A program made the position numbers and the translations under genes. The notes under the pieces are model-generated. The model saw only the letters and a list, made by a program, of their open reading frames with translations. It made no database searches and was not told the DNA's origin. From assembly GCF_000245735.1 (NCBI RefSeq), contig NZ_AHTH01000002.1:62001-126000 (forward strand): a stretch of DNA of 64,000 bases, read 5' to 3'. Source of the stretch: Alishewanella jeotgali KCTC 22429 (GTDB lineage: Bacteria > Pseudomonadota > Gammaproteobacteria > Enterobacterales > Alteromonadaceae). Shown here piece after piece: positions 55,162 through 63,387 of the stretch; the stretch's first letter is position 1; the number at the start of each line of letters is the position of its first letter.

Positions 55162-56247
55162 ATGCCTGCGAAATTTACCATCGAATCCCGCCATTATTTA
55201 CTGATCCTGGCGCTGCTATTGGCTTTGTATGGCAGCTATCTGCTGGTGGCACCTTACTTAGGCGCTATTGTGCTGGCCTTTGTCTTATCATTGCTGTGTT
55301 ATCCGGTACACCATTGGATAGGTAGCAAAATGCCAACTAAACCCAACCTGGCGGCAACCTTGTCCTGTTTGCTGTTGGTGCTGGTGATCCTGGTACCCGC
55401 CAGCCTGGTGTTTGCCGCTCTGGTGCAACAAGGGTTGCTGGTTACCAAACAAATCTATCTTTGGCTGGGTCAGGGCGGGGCTGAGCAATTACTGCAGCAT
55501 CCTTATCTGCAACAATTACAGGCACTGGCGGCTGATAAGCTCCCCGGCGATCTCTTAACACCACGGCAGATTATTGAACGTCTGAGCGAATTTGCTGCCG
55601 GCTTTAGTAAAGAGTTGTTAAACCTGAGTACCAAGATGCTTGGCGATCTGACCGGTCTGTTATTCAGCTTTGTCTTGATGTTGTTTGTGCTGTATTTCTT
55701 ATTACGCGATCACGATAAAATTGTGGCCGCTATTCAGCATTACATTCCGTTATCCCGCTCGCAAAAAGATGCCTTACTAAGCGAAGCCAAGTTGGTAGCA
55801 CGCTCAGCAGTACTCGGCTCAGTGCTGACTGCTATTGCGCAGGGGCTTGCTGGCGGTATTGCCATGGCCATAGTCGGTTTTCCGGGATTATTCTGGGGCA
55901 CGATGATGGCCTTTGCCTCCTTTATCCCGGCGGTAGGCACAGCGCTGATCTGGCTGCCGGCCAGTTTATATTTATTCTTTACCGGTGATTGGGGCTGGGG
56001 ACTCTTTCTGGCTGGCTGGGGCGTGTTAGTGGTGGGCTCGATAGATAATGTCCTCAGACCTATTCTGATGCAGGGTAGCTCTAATATGAGCACCTTACTG
56101 ATTTTTCTGGCCCTGCTCGGTGGTATCCAATTATTTGGTTTAATTGGCGTAATTTACGGCCCGATTATTTTTGCGCTAACGCTGGTATTACTGCGGCTTT
56201 ATACCATCGAGTTTAAAGACTTCCTGGCGCAGCAGGATAAAAGTTAA
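55162..56247 (+). CDS. AI-2E family transporter
   Basis: A 361-residue inner-membrane protein with about seven to eight helices; the family features are paired N-terminal helices (about 10-50), a soluble loop (about 110-170), and a C-terminal core with LRDHDKIVAAIQHYIPLSR (about 182-200) and LGGIQLFGLIGVIYGPIIFA (about 316-335). The substrate is uncertain; family members are linked to autoinducer-2 or Na+ export. ATG 55162 (AAAAGGA site) is the true start; the frame is open upstream into the repeat element. The next gene begins 8 bases after the stop. Confidence 0.88.
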   Translation: MPAKFTIESRHYLLILALLLALYGSYLLVAPYLGAIVLAFVLSLLCYPVHHWIGSKMPTKPNLAATLSCLLLVLVILVPASLVFAALVQQGLLVTKQIYLWLGQGGAEQLLQHPYLQQLQALAADKLPGDLLTPRQIIERLSEFAAGFSKELLNLSTKMLGDLTGLLFSFVLMLFVLYFLLRDHDKIVAAIQHYIPLSRSQKDALLSEAKLVARSAVLGSVLTAIAQGLAGGIAMAIVGFPGLFWGTMMAFASFIPAVGTALIWLPASLYLFFTGDWGWGLFLAGWGVLVVGSIDNVLRPILMQGSSNMSTLLIFLALLGGIQLFGLIGVIYGPIIFALTLVLLRLYTIEFKDFLAQQDKS

Positions 56248-56255
56248 GTCTGAGT

Positions 56256-57416
56256 ATGACAGATGATGGTTTAAAACCGGGCTGGCTGCACTCGGTTAAC
56301 GATATTGCCAAACCCGACTGGCAGGCATTATTTGATAACGCTCACCCTTTTAGTCGCCAGGCTTTTTTAGCGGCGCTGGAACAAGGTGGCAGTGTTGATG
56401 GTAATAGCGGTTGGCACAGCCAGCATCTTGCCGTTTGGCAAGGCGAGCAGTTGGTTGCCTTAGTACCTGGCTACTTAAAAACTCACTCTTATGGCGAGTA
56501 TCTGTTTGATTGGCAAATTGCACAGGCCTATCAGCAATTGCCGTTACCGTATTATCCAAAATGGGTAGCGGCGCTGCCTTTTACGCCGGTGACCGGGCCA
56601 AGGCTTGGCATGCGGCAAGGCACTGATCAATATGCGGTGCTACACGTGGTTTGTCAGTTTCTAAAAGCTGAGCTAAACCAAGGTAAACTACATAGTGTGC
56701 AGTGGCTCTACCCAGAGGCTGAGCTAGCTACGTCCTTAGCGGAGCAGGGGCTATGGCTTAGATATGATGTGCAATTTCTCTGGCAGAATAAGCATTACAA
56801 AGATTTTAACGACTTTCTGGCTAGGCTGAACTCGCGCAAGCGCAAACAAATTGCTAAGGAGCGCGCCGCCTGTACCGGACTTAGCTTGCAAACTCTGACC
56901 GGTGAGCAGCTTACCGATAACCACTGGCGACAATTGATCCGTTGTTATCAGGCCACCTACCTTAAACGTTCCGGCCATCACGGCTATATCACGCCACAAA
57001 GCTTTCAACTAATGGCGAAAACAATGGCGACACAGATCGTAGTATTTGCGGCTTTTGACTCGCAACAACCACAGCAGATTGTTGCTGCCGCACTCTGTTT
57101 TCGGGGTAAGGATGCGCTCTATGGCCGTTACTGGGGCGCGTTGGAACACAATGACTATTTGCATTTTGAGCTTTGTTACTATCAGGGTATTGAGTATTGC
57201 ATCAAGCAGGGATTATCGTTTTTTGATGCCGGTGCTCAAGGTGAACATAAGCTTAAACGCGGTTTTGCGCCGGTATTACGCTATGGTGCCTACCGTTTTG
57301 CTGATACGCCGTTATCAGCTGCGATCCAGGGCTATTTCAAACAAGAGCAGCAGCATTTGCAGCACTATCTTCAAGCTGCAGCAGCGGCCTTGCCCTACAA
57401 AGCTCTGGTTAAATAA
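56256..57416 (+). CDS. FemAB-like acyltransferase (PF04339 family)
   Basis: A 386-residue cytoplasmic protein of the FemAB/GNAT-like family, which transfers amino acids or acyl groups to cell-wall precursors in some bacteria. Features: PFSRQAFLAALEQGGSVD (about 31-48), FTPVTGPRLGMRQG (about 109-122), LARLNSRKRKQIAKER (about 188-203) and DAGAQGEHKLKRGFAP (about 323-338). The substrate in Gram-negatives is unknown. It is coupled to the transporter gene by only 8 bases. Confidence 0.85.
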   Translation: MTDDGLKPGWLHSVNDIAKPDWQALFDNAHPFSRQAFLAALEQGGSVDGNSGWHSQHLAVWQGEQLVALVPGYLKTHSYGEYLFDWQIAQAYQQLPLPYYPKWVAALPFTPVTGPRLGMRQGTDQYAVLHVVCQFLKAELNQGKLHSVQWLYPEAELATSLAEQGLWLRYDVQFLWQNKHYKDFNDFLARLNSRKRKQIAKERAACTGLSLQTLTGEQLTDNHWRQLIRCYQATYLKRSGHHGYITPQSFQLMAKTMATQIVVFAAFDSQQPQQIVAAALCFRGKDALYGRYWGALEHNDYLHFELCYYQGIEYCIKQGLSFFDAGAQGEHKLKRGFAPVLRYGAYRFADTPLSAAIQGYFKQEQQHLQHYLQAAAAALPYKALVK

Positions 57417-57451
57417 AGCTCCGGTTGAATAAATGGGTATTGAAGCAGCGG

Positions 57452-58051
57452 CTAGCGTTTAAACCAGAGTAGCCGGTTATTTGCCGGCATCGCGATATCC
57501 TGCTGTAGCAAAAAACCTTCTGCCGCCGCCAGTTGCAGAATGTCTTCGCTATGGCGAATACCCATCGCCGGATCCCGACTTTTTAAGCTGGCATCAAAAG
57601 CCTGGTTACTGGCGCTGGTGAATTCGCCTTGATAGTTAAAAGGCCCATAGATACATAGCGTTGCTTCTTGTGCGGCAAATTCATCTAAGCGCCTAAACAG
57701 GCGCTTAACCAGTGGCCAACTGATAATATGCAAGGTATTGGCAGTAAAAATACCATCAAATCGCTGCTCGGGCGTGCTGTCATCGCTGATATCCAGTGCC
57801 AATGGTGGCGGTAAATTGGCTAGCGCCGCACGGCGGATCCGTTCAGCCAGTGCCGGTAAATTGCAGTGCTGATCGCTGCTTTGCCAGCTAAGGTGAGCTA
57901 GCTGACTGGCGAAGTAAACCGCATGCTGGCCAGTACCACTGCCGATTTCCAGTACCTGCTGGCAATTGGCAAAAGCCTGATTTAATACCGACAGAATAGG
58001 GGACTTATTATTTTCACAGGCTTGCGAGTAGGGTAGATCGCTATCATTCAT
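57452..58051 (-). CDS. DUF938 SAM-dependent methyltransferase
   Basis: A 199-residue class I methyltransferase with the nucleotide-binding motif VLEIGSGTGQHAVYFA (about 34-49), an acidic loop (DISDDS, about 92-97) and the late motif GPFNYQGEFTSASNQAFD (about 135-152). DUF938 enzymes have no assigned substrate. The frame is open 26 codons upstream, but ATG 58051 fits the family start. It follows the SGNH gene on the minus strand by 16 bases, so they may share a transcript. Confidence 0.82.
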   Translation of the reverse strand: MNDSDLPYSQACENNKSPILSVLNQAFANCQQVLEIGSGTGQHAVYFASQLAHLSWQSSDQHCNLPALAERIRRAALANLPPPLALDISDDSTPEQRFDGIFTANTLHIISWPLVKRLFRRLDEFAAQEATLCIYGPFNYQGEFTSASNQAFDASLKSRDPAMGIRHSEDILQLAAAEGFLLQQDIAMPANNRLLWFKR

Positions 58052-58067
58052 CGTTATCACACTTATC

Positions 58068-58799
58068 TTAGGTTTGCTCACAGTCTGTAGCAGCGGTTTC
58101 CAGTAGTAATTGCGCCCAAAGCGCCGCACCTTTTGCTGAAGGATGAAAGCCGTCTGCTGCCAGCAGCTCCGGGCTTAACGGCAGCTTAGCATCAACCATT
58201 ACTGCATTGGGCCAATGGGCTAGCTCTTGCGTTAAAACCTTGTTTAATAGTCGCGCCTTCAACCCAAGCCACTGATTTAACGGCCAGGGTAATGCGGTAA
58301 ACTGCTGCATCGGTGGTATGGCGCTGATAATAATCTTCGGCGACTGAAATCGTGTGCTAAGCAATGTGAGTAATTCCCGACACTGCTCGCGGTACTGTCG
58401 ATTTCCGGTCAGATCAGTGACATTATTCACGCCAATCGAAACATAGATCTGATCAAAGCGTTGCTCTGGCAGACCTTGCAGTAATTTAACCAGCCCGTTA
58501 CAACAAAGACCGCTTTGTGCGACTAATTGCCATTCTACTGAGTTCGCAACCGCTAACGCCCGGGTAAGATAGCCTGCCAGCGCTTGTTGCTGCGAAGCGA
58601 TACCGGCACCGGCTGCCGCCGAGTCACCGCAAATCAAAACTCTTAATACAGATTGTTGTGCAGCATTGCTTGCAGCAATACTGCCAGCTCTGTCACCAGT
58701 GGCTTCCGGTAACCGCACAGCCAGCTTGCGCAGGCGCTTGCCTTGCCAAAGTAATAATGGCCAAAGCAGAGCAGTGACCAAGTACCAAAATACCTGCAT
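58068..58799 (-). CDS. SGNH/GDSL-family hydrolase
   Basis: A 243-residue lipase-like protein. The N-terminus is a membrane anchor or signal (VFWYLVTALLWPLLLWQG). Catalytic blocks: block I with the serine in ICGDSAAAGAGI (about 55-66), block III with the Asn in VSIGVNNVTD (about 115-124) and block V with Asp/His in DGFHPSAKGA (about 219-228). It should be a periplasmic esterase; the substrate is unknown. I prefer ATG 58799 to the TTG at 58814. Last chromosomal gene before the prophage junction. Confidence 0.85.
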   Translation of the reverse strand: MQVFWYLVTALLWPLLLWQGKRLRKLAVRLPEATGDRAGSIAASNAAQQSVLRVLICGDSAAAGAGIASQQQALAGYLTRALAVANSVEWQLVAQSGLCCNGLVKLLQGLPEQRFDQIYVSIGVNNVTDLTGNRQYREQCRELLTLLSTRFQSPKIIISAIPPMQQFTALPWPLNQWLGLKARLLNKVLTQELAHWPNAVMVDAKLPLSPELLAADGFHPSAKGAALWAQLLLETAATDCEQT

Positions 58800-58895
58800 A
58801 TAAGCTGTTCTCAAAACTCGCTATAAATCCGAAGTTAGGATTATAACACTAAATCTATCAAATACAGTTACTTAGACATTTCCAGCATTTAATAC

Positions 58896-58923
58896 ATTTA
58901 ACATAATATACAATGAAATCAGG
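58896..58923. other. dif-like XerCD site: prophage-chromosome junction
   Basis: The 28-mer starts ATTTAACATAATATACA, which is identical over 17 bases to the reverse complement of the E. coli dif site (XerD arm plus central region). The next 11 bases (ATGAAATCAGG region) do not match the XerC arm TTATGCGCACC. This is the expected hybrid at the edge of a dif-integrated filamentous phage: the chromosomal XerD arm and core remain, and the XerC-side arm comes from the phage. The chromosome lies on the left and the phage genes start just right of it. Confidence 0.85.
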
Positions 58924-58940
58924 GGCTTAGCCCCTGTTTT
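58920..58940. terminator. Hairpin at the end of the prophage regulator gene
   Basis: A 7-bp stem CAGGGGC-tta-GCCCCTG with TTTTT following on the plus strand, and ATTTC on the minus strand. It sits between the regulator stop and the dif-like site and may end transcripts from both directions. Confidence 0.65.
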
Positions 58941-59389
58941 TATTCCTGCGTCAATTCTAACACTAACCGATTTAAATAGTCAGCAGTATGACGAAGCATT
59001 TTTAGCTGGGTACCGGATTGGAGATCCTTTAGTTTTTGCTTAGCTTTCTGATATTGCCTGGCGTTTTGTTCAGCTGACCACTTGTAGCGCCAGAGCATGG
59101 TTATATCACCCGGTGAGCAAACACCGTGGGGCGTATGTAAGATTCCGTCCTTGTCGATGCGGCAGAACTGCCAGGCACCGGTAAGGGGTAGGTAGCCTCG
59201 GTAGTGTACCGTTAGGTACCGGTGAGCAACCAAGGAAGGGTTGTTGGTTTCATACCAGCGCTTTGCGGTTTGCTCTGACACGCCAAAGAACTCCGCCGCC
59301 AGCTTGTGTTTTTTCGGCCATACACCGAAACAAGCTACGTACATCTCAGCAAACTCTGGCAGCACCTGCTTTTTTAACTGCAATTTCAC
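58940..59389 (-). CDS. Prophage DNA-binding regulator (DUF3653-like)
   Basis: A 149-residue protein. An N-terminal helix-turn-helix can be placed in HKLAAEFFGVSEQTAKRWYE (about 28-47), then a small beta-rich region (about 65-85) and a long charged C-terminal helix (about 103-149). It resembles the short DUF3653-type proteins at the end of Vibrio-like filamentous phages. It is the last gene before the dif-like junction and follows the non-coding region, so it is transcribed away from the rest of the phage. A repressor or replication-control role is inferred. Confidence 0.7.
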   Translation of the reverse strand: MKLQLKKQVLPEFAEMYVACFGVWPKKHKLAAEFFGVSEQTAKRWYETNNPSLVAHRYLTVHYRGYLPLTGAWQFCRIDKDGILHTPHGVCSPGDITMLWRYKWSAEQNARQYQKAKQKLKDLQSGTQLKMLRHTADYLNRLVLELTQE

Positions 59390-60055
59390 CTTAAAACTCC
59401 ATTTCTAACCAAATTTGTGTAAATGAAGTGTTAATATTTGCATGAAAAACGAGCAATTATCAAATTTAGGAACATTTTGAAAATTCGGCCGAAAAATTCG
59501 GAAAAAACCTTTTCATGTCAGCACCTTAAAGAGCGAAAAAGCCTAGATTTGTGGGGCGTCCGGGAGGGGTGGTTTTCCGCATAGTGCGGAGAGAGTTGGG
59601 ATGTAATAGGGCCCAACTCTGGCTCACGCTGATGCGATTCGGGTCCCTTCCCCAGAGGGGGCCCCTTCCCGTATCGCATCAGCTTATACCACAGTTAAAC
59701 CGGAAAAATCGCGGGGCGCGGAGACGCGCCAAGAAAACGCCTGGCGGCGGTGGCCGGAGACGGCCACAAGAAAAACGCTGCGCGGCGCCGGAGACGGCGC
59801 AAGAGTAACGCACCCAGGGGTGCGAGACGCTAAAGCGATATAATGCGTGCCTGCGGCACAGCTTTTGTGCCAGCTGCGCTGGCGAGGGGTTCGGCAGGGC
59901 GCGAACCGGCGGCGGATTGAAGTTCGGGTAAGGTTGGCGCGATTAGGCAGCGGTGCTGCCAAGAGTTTGCTGGTACCCGCTGCGCGTGGCGCTCCGCGCC
60001 ATGCTCGCTGCATGGCCTGCGGCCATTAAAAAGCGTTACGTAACGCGCGGGCGCC
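59390..60055. other. Structured non-coding region of the prophage
   Basis: No credible gene in these 666 bases. It is full of stem-loops: AGAGTTGGG/CCCAACTCT (59592-59620), a long arm GCTGATGCGAT/ATCGCATCAGC (59628-59683) that encloses CGGG/CCCG pairs and a C/G-rich loop, then a 35-bp-period hairpin array (59715-59830), and further small hairpins to about 60000. Filamentous phages keep replication origins and the packaging signal in such a region, so this is the likely place. The region 59400-59520 is A+T-rich and holds the promoter of the regulator gene. Confidence 0.8.
59715..59830. repeat. Array of GGAGAC-loop hairpins with 35-bp period
   Basis: Three hairpins start at 59715, 59750 and 59785, and a degenerate fourth at about 59822. 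Each has a G/C stem of 5-6 bp (GGCGCG/CGCGCC, GTGGCC/GGCCAC, GCGCC/GGCGC) closing a GAGA or GGAGAC loop. The spacers after the stems are alike: AAGAAAACGC, AAGAAAAACGC, AAGAGTAACGC. The stems differ but stay paired, which means the structure and not the stem sequence is kept. Confidence 0.85.
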
Positions 60056-61198
60056 TTACTCGGAACTTAGGGCCGTTTGCACCGATACAGTGGGGCTGTC
60101 GCACATTATCCAGCGCTGAAAGGTGTCGCCGTAACTGATACGGGCAATACAGTCAGCCATAACTTCCACAGCGTAACCGGCCAGCGCCAAATCGGCGTTG
60201 GTGATCTCCGATAGTACCTGGCCATTGCGAGAAACTGAGAAAAATAGGATTTTTTTGAAATTTCCACGCCTGTCGTAGTCCTGGTAATGCCCGGCAATGT
60301 GCAAATCAACACCGTTAAAGGGGTGCTGACCTTGTGATTTATCGGCAGGTTTTGCAGGTTGTTGTGGCAAGCTGTGACTTGTCAAAGTTTGATTCGATGC
60401 GGGTTGCTGTGATTCACCTGGTGAAGTTTGCTGTGGATTTTTGAGCGATTCGAGCTTAGCAATGGCTTCGGCTTGATGGTCTGGCCGGTCTTTACTCAGG
60501 TTTGCTATCACGATTAAAAGCGATAAGGCAAAACAGATTATCGCGCCCTTAGTGGTCCAGCGTTGGTACCATTTTTGAACGTCTGCAGTTGCAGCTTCTT
60601 TGACGCTGCCGCTAGATTTGGTGTGGCTCTTGTAAGCAGCAAAATACTTTTCTTCATAGGTTCTTTCGTGCGTGGTGATGATGTTACGCGATACACCATC
60701 AGCGACTTTGACAATGTATTTTTCATCACGACCAAGAAAACTGAGCTTGGTGCAGTAGTAGCAGTTCTGAACCATGTCTTTAACGTCACGGTCTACTTTG
60801 CGGAAATTCTGCGTCAGTAGCATGATGTCATGGCCATAATGGCGGTGCATCGACAAATACTCTTTTAATGCCTTATCGGTCGAACCTTGCGGCATAGCTA
60901 AATGCGCTTCATCAACAAAGAAATAAACGCCTTGACCGGCTTCATTGCGCCAGGTGTCGTACTTTAAAAAATCTTCGGCTTTGGAAAAGTAGCGTTTTTC
61001 GCCGTAATTATGAAAACCACCCTCAACGAGAACCATTAAATCACGTACATGGTCGCCCAGGACGCTAGAGAACCAGTCAACGTTTAACGGTATGTTGGTG
61101 ATGATTTTGCGACCTTGTTTTAATGCCGGAAAAATATGCGTTATTACCGCTTCATAGGTTTTACCGGCCCCGGGCCGGCCTGATAAGCCGTTTATCAT
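60056..61198 (-). CDS. zot: Zot-family phage assembly ATPase (pI)
   Basis: A 380-residue protein. The N-terminal P-loop domain has GLSGRPGAGKTYEAV (about 4-18, Walker A) and VYFFVDEAHLAMPQG (about 92-106, Walker B), typical of the Zot/pI phage morphogenesis proteins. One membrane helix lies at about 237-253 (ICFALSLLIVIANL). The periplasmic tail is Pro/Gln-rich and ends with a folded domain. It powers extrusion of phage through the inner membrane. The start overlaps the stop of the DUF2523 gene (ATGA). The wider frame upstream belongs to the overlap and not to the protein. Confidence 0.93.
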   Translation of the reverse strand: MINGLSGRPGAGKTYEAVITHIFPALKQGRKIITNIPLNVDWFSSVLGDHVRDLMVLVEGGFHNYGEKRYFSKAEDFLKYDTWRNEAGQGVYFFVDEAHLAMPQGSTDKALKEYLSMHRHYGHDIMLLTQNFRKVDRDVKDMVQNCYYCTKLSFLGRDEKYIVKVADGVSRNIITTHERTYEEKYFAAYKSHTKSSGSVKEAATADVQKWYQRWTTKGAIICFALSLLIVIANLSKDRPDHQAEAIAKLESLKNPQQTSPGESQQPASNQTLTSHSLPQQPAKPADKSQGQHPFNGVDLHIAGHYQDYDRRGNFKKILFFSVSRNGQVLSEITNADLALAGYAVEVMADCIARISYGDTFQRWIMCDSPTVSVQTALSSE

Positions 61199-61512
61199 GA
61201 GCCTAACCTCGTAAAGGGTACCAGTTGCAGCATAAAGCGGATGGTTATGGCTGACATTATCATGCCAAGCGCCTGACCCAGGCCAATTTGAGAGAGTACC
61301 CAAGAGGTTTCAGGGGGCAGGGCGGCAATGTAACTGGTGACGTCTAAGCCCTGAAATAAGTCACCCATGCCTTGTAGGATAAAGGTAACCAGTATCATGC
61401 CTTGCTCAAAGGCGAAGAAAAAAACGTCTTTAATCATTGTAAACAGCGTAAAGGCTAAGGTTTTGATGGTATCCAGTAGCCAGTTGCCAAAATTGATTAA
61501 CCACTGCGGCAT
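61195..61512 (-). CDS. DUF2523 family inovirus protein (pVI-like)
   Basis: A 105-residue membrane protein with three hydrophobic segments (about 16-35, 40-60 and 80-98). It matches the DUF2523 family, which in Vibrio and Pseudomonas filamentous phages sits between the adsorption protein and Zot and corresponds to the minor tip protein pVI. The start is ATG 61512, one base after the pIII-like stop; the four-base overlap with zot shows coupled translation. Confidence 0.88.
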   Translation of the reverse strand: MPQWLINFGNWLLDTIKTLAFTLFTMIKDVFFFAFEQGMILVTFILQGMGDLFQGLDVTSYIAALPPETSWVLSQIGLGQALGMIMSAITIRFMLQLVPFTRLGS

Positions 61513-61513
61513 A

Positions 61514-63145
61514 TTACACCCCCGAAACAATGCGATAGCAGAAAATACCGGCGCAGATAAGGATCATAAGCCGGATAAACGCCCAAACTGCGGACGGAAT
61601 TTCAAACGATTTGCAGCCATAGTCACCCATAGCGCCAAGGTTAAAACAGATATTAAAATCAGGTTGGCCGCCGGTTGGCTGGACGGTACCAAGTTGGTTT
61701 AAAAAGTTGAAAAGAGGCGTTTGCTGTAAATCAGCGCTGCGCTCTTGCCAGATTCCGACAAGGCCATCGGGGTAAGCCGATTCATACCAGGAGCAAATAT
61801 CTTCATAACAGGTTTCACCGTCACCAGTGCCGGGTGCGGGTTCGCCATCATCACCAAAAGCGCCCTCTAAGGTGCCATCGATGTGGCCAAGTTGTTTGCC
61901 GATGCCGTCCAGCTGCATACCGATGCCATCGAGCTTAGAGTTAGTAAGGCCGACTTTGTCGGACACTTCATCCATTGCAATAGTGGTGTTACTGATTGAC
62001 GTTACAACGTTATCTAAACGGCTTTCTACGCCCTTGTTGATTTCTTTAAAGTCGCCTTTGACCATGTCGTTTATCGACTTATTAGGGTCAGTTAGGGTGT
62101 CATCTGGTGGCGTTAGTTGGTCGCGGTCTTTTGGTGGTATTACCGGCGTATCGTCATAACAAACAAAATCACCGTTAACCGTGCCGCAGCCAGAAGCGCA
62201 TTGCTCTACGCCGTTAACCACCTGGCATTTTTCAGCTTTATCAGCCCAGCACCATTTAACGCCGTTTTTTAGGGTAAAACAGTCTTTTGGTGCGTTATTT
62301 TCCGGTTCCAACGGGCCGCCATCAGTTGCACCGCATTTGACGCCGGTAAAAGTGCCGGACGGCTGACCAATTTGAGTAGGGCGAGTTTGCCAGCGTACCA
62401 TTTGGGTATTGGTTTCAGCATTAAAGCCAGCGTAAGACCACGCCCATTTTTGCGCGGATACCTGGCATACGCATTCCAGCGGAGTATCACGGCCTGCGGC
62501 AATTTCTGACTGCCTGACACACTGAGGCGGGTTAGCTTCTGTATATTGGCCCTCAGGGGCAAGTAAATCGTTGTTAGTTTTTAAGCTATCGCCTGCGAAG
62601 TTTGAGCAGTCACATTCAGGTTCGGGTTCGGCTGGTACAGCGGGATGCCAACAAATTCCGCCTTCGGGTTCAATTGGATAAAAATTTAAAAACTGAGGTT
62701 TATCGTCAGGGGGACAATAATAATCAGTTGTTTTATTACGCATATTTGCCATGATTGAACCCTCAAGTGGAGAGCGACAAGTCTTATTGGGAAAATAAGT
62801 AGAATATTGAATATAAATTTTTGCTTGAAATTCATTAATAATTTGAGTCTGTACGCCTGTGGATGAACAAATATCAGAAGGGTCAATATTATTAAGTGGG
62901 TTAGAAAAAAATGGTTGTACAAGCGCTAAACATTGAGAAATATCCTTGACTAGACCTAATGACTCAGTAGAGGAACCTGCAAAACAATCATATAAAATAG
63001 ATGGAGGTGCAGGGGTTGTACACATATGAACGCCATCAATTTCCTGATATGTACCACCATCGGGGCAAGGATTATGGTCTTGAGCCTTTAAAGGCGAAAA
63101 AAAAGCCCCGGCAATGACCAGGGCGCAGAGTAGAAAATATTTCAT
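61514..63145 (-). CDS. pIII-like adsorption (minor coat) protein
   Basis: A 543-residue exported protein: a signal peptide (MKYFLLCALVIAGAFFSPLKA), a Cys-rich N-terminal region (about 22-340), a linker of about 130 residues with repeated amphipathic SKLDGIGMQLDGIGKQLG-type helices (about 410-432), and a C-terminal membrane anchor (about 520-540). Location, length and layout fit the host-receptor-binding tip protein of filamentous phages. I start it at ATG 63145 because it gives the clean signal peptide. The N-terminal domain should decide which host pilus is used; I recognise no homologue by sequence. A+T content changes near 62680-63010, which may mark a swapped receptor domain. Confidence 0.82.
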   Translation of the reverse strand: MKYFLLCALVIAGAFFSPLKAQDHNPCPDGGTYQEIDGVHMCTTPAPPSILYDCFAGSSTESLGLVKDISQCLALVQPFFSNPLNNIDPSDICSSTGVQTQIINEFQAKIYIQYSTYFPNKTCRSPLEGSIMANMRNKTTDYYCPPDDKPQFLNFYPIEPEGGICWHPAVPAEPEPECDCSNFAGDSLKTNNDLLAPEGQYTEANPPQCVRQSEIAAGRDTPLECVCQVSAQKWAWSYAGFNAETNTQMVRWQTRPTQIGQPSGTFTGVKCGATDGGPLEPENNAPKDCFTLKNGVKWCWADKAEKCQVVNGVEQCASGCGTVNGDFVCYDDTPVIPPKDRDQLTPPDDTLTDPNKSINDMVKGDFKEINKGVESRLDNVVTSISNTTIAMDEVSDKVGLTNSKLDGIGMQLDGIGKQLGHIDGTLEGAFGDDGEPAPGTGDGETCYEDICSWYESAYPDGLVGIWQERSADLQQTPLFNFLNQLGTVQPTGGQPDFNICFNLGAMGDYGCKSFEIPSAVWAFIRLMILICAGIFCYRIVSGV

Positions 63146-63149
63146 GTTT

Positions 63150-63245
63150 TTATGTCCTAAACATAAACCAAGAAACGATAAAGCCACAGAGCGCCCCAAT
63201 CACCGCGATAAGCGTATAGATTAGGGCGACAATTAAGCCGCCCAT
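63150..63245 (-). CDS. Small inovirus membrane protein (31 residues)
   Basis: A 31-residue frame from ATG 63245 to TAA 63150, missed by length cut-offs, with one hydrophobic helix (LIVALIYTLIAVIGALCGFIV) and a basic end (FRT). It lies between the coat protein and the pIII-like gene, with spacing of 6 bases from the coat stop and 4 bases before the pIII start. The position and type fit a minor tip protein such as pVII or pIX. Proposed from context. Confidence 0.7.
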   Translation of the reverse strand: MGGLIVALIYTLIAVIGALCGFIVSWFMFRT

Positions 63246-63251
63246 AATCTT

Positions 63252-63386
63252 TTAAGCCTTATTAACAGCGCGCTTGCCTAAAGAGATACCTTTAAAGGCC
63301 ATAGCGATACCGATAATCAGGATACCAACCGCACCAACGAAAGTTGCAACAGCGGTCATGTCAACAGCAGCAAAAATATCAGCCAT
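63252..63386 (-). CDS. Inovirus major coat protein (pVIII-like)
   Basis: A 44-residue frame, too short for most gene tracks: acidic N-terminus (MADIFAAVD), a long hydrophobic helix (TAVATFVGAVGILIIGIAMAF) and a basic C-terminus (KGISLGKRAVNKA). That is the standard filamentous-phage coat design: acid outside, helix through the membrane, basic end against the DNA. There is no separate signal peptide, which is like Pf1-type coats with short or no leader. It sits before the adsorption gene as usual. Confidence 0.88.
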   Translation of the reverse strand: MADIFAAVDMTAVATFVGAVGILIIGIAMAFKGISLGKRAVNKA

Positions 63387-63387
63387 T

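Noticed and set aside
59715-59830. CRISPR array or integron attC sites
   Set aside because: The repeating part is a varied hairpin with constant spacers, which is the reverse of CRISPR; no cas genes or integrase are present, and the number of units is small.
59551-60138. Several Arg/Gly-rich frames in the prophage non-coding region
   Set aside because: Their composition comes from G/C-rich stem-loops; none has a ribosome binding site or homologue-like sequence.
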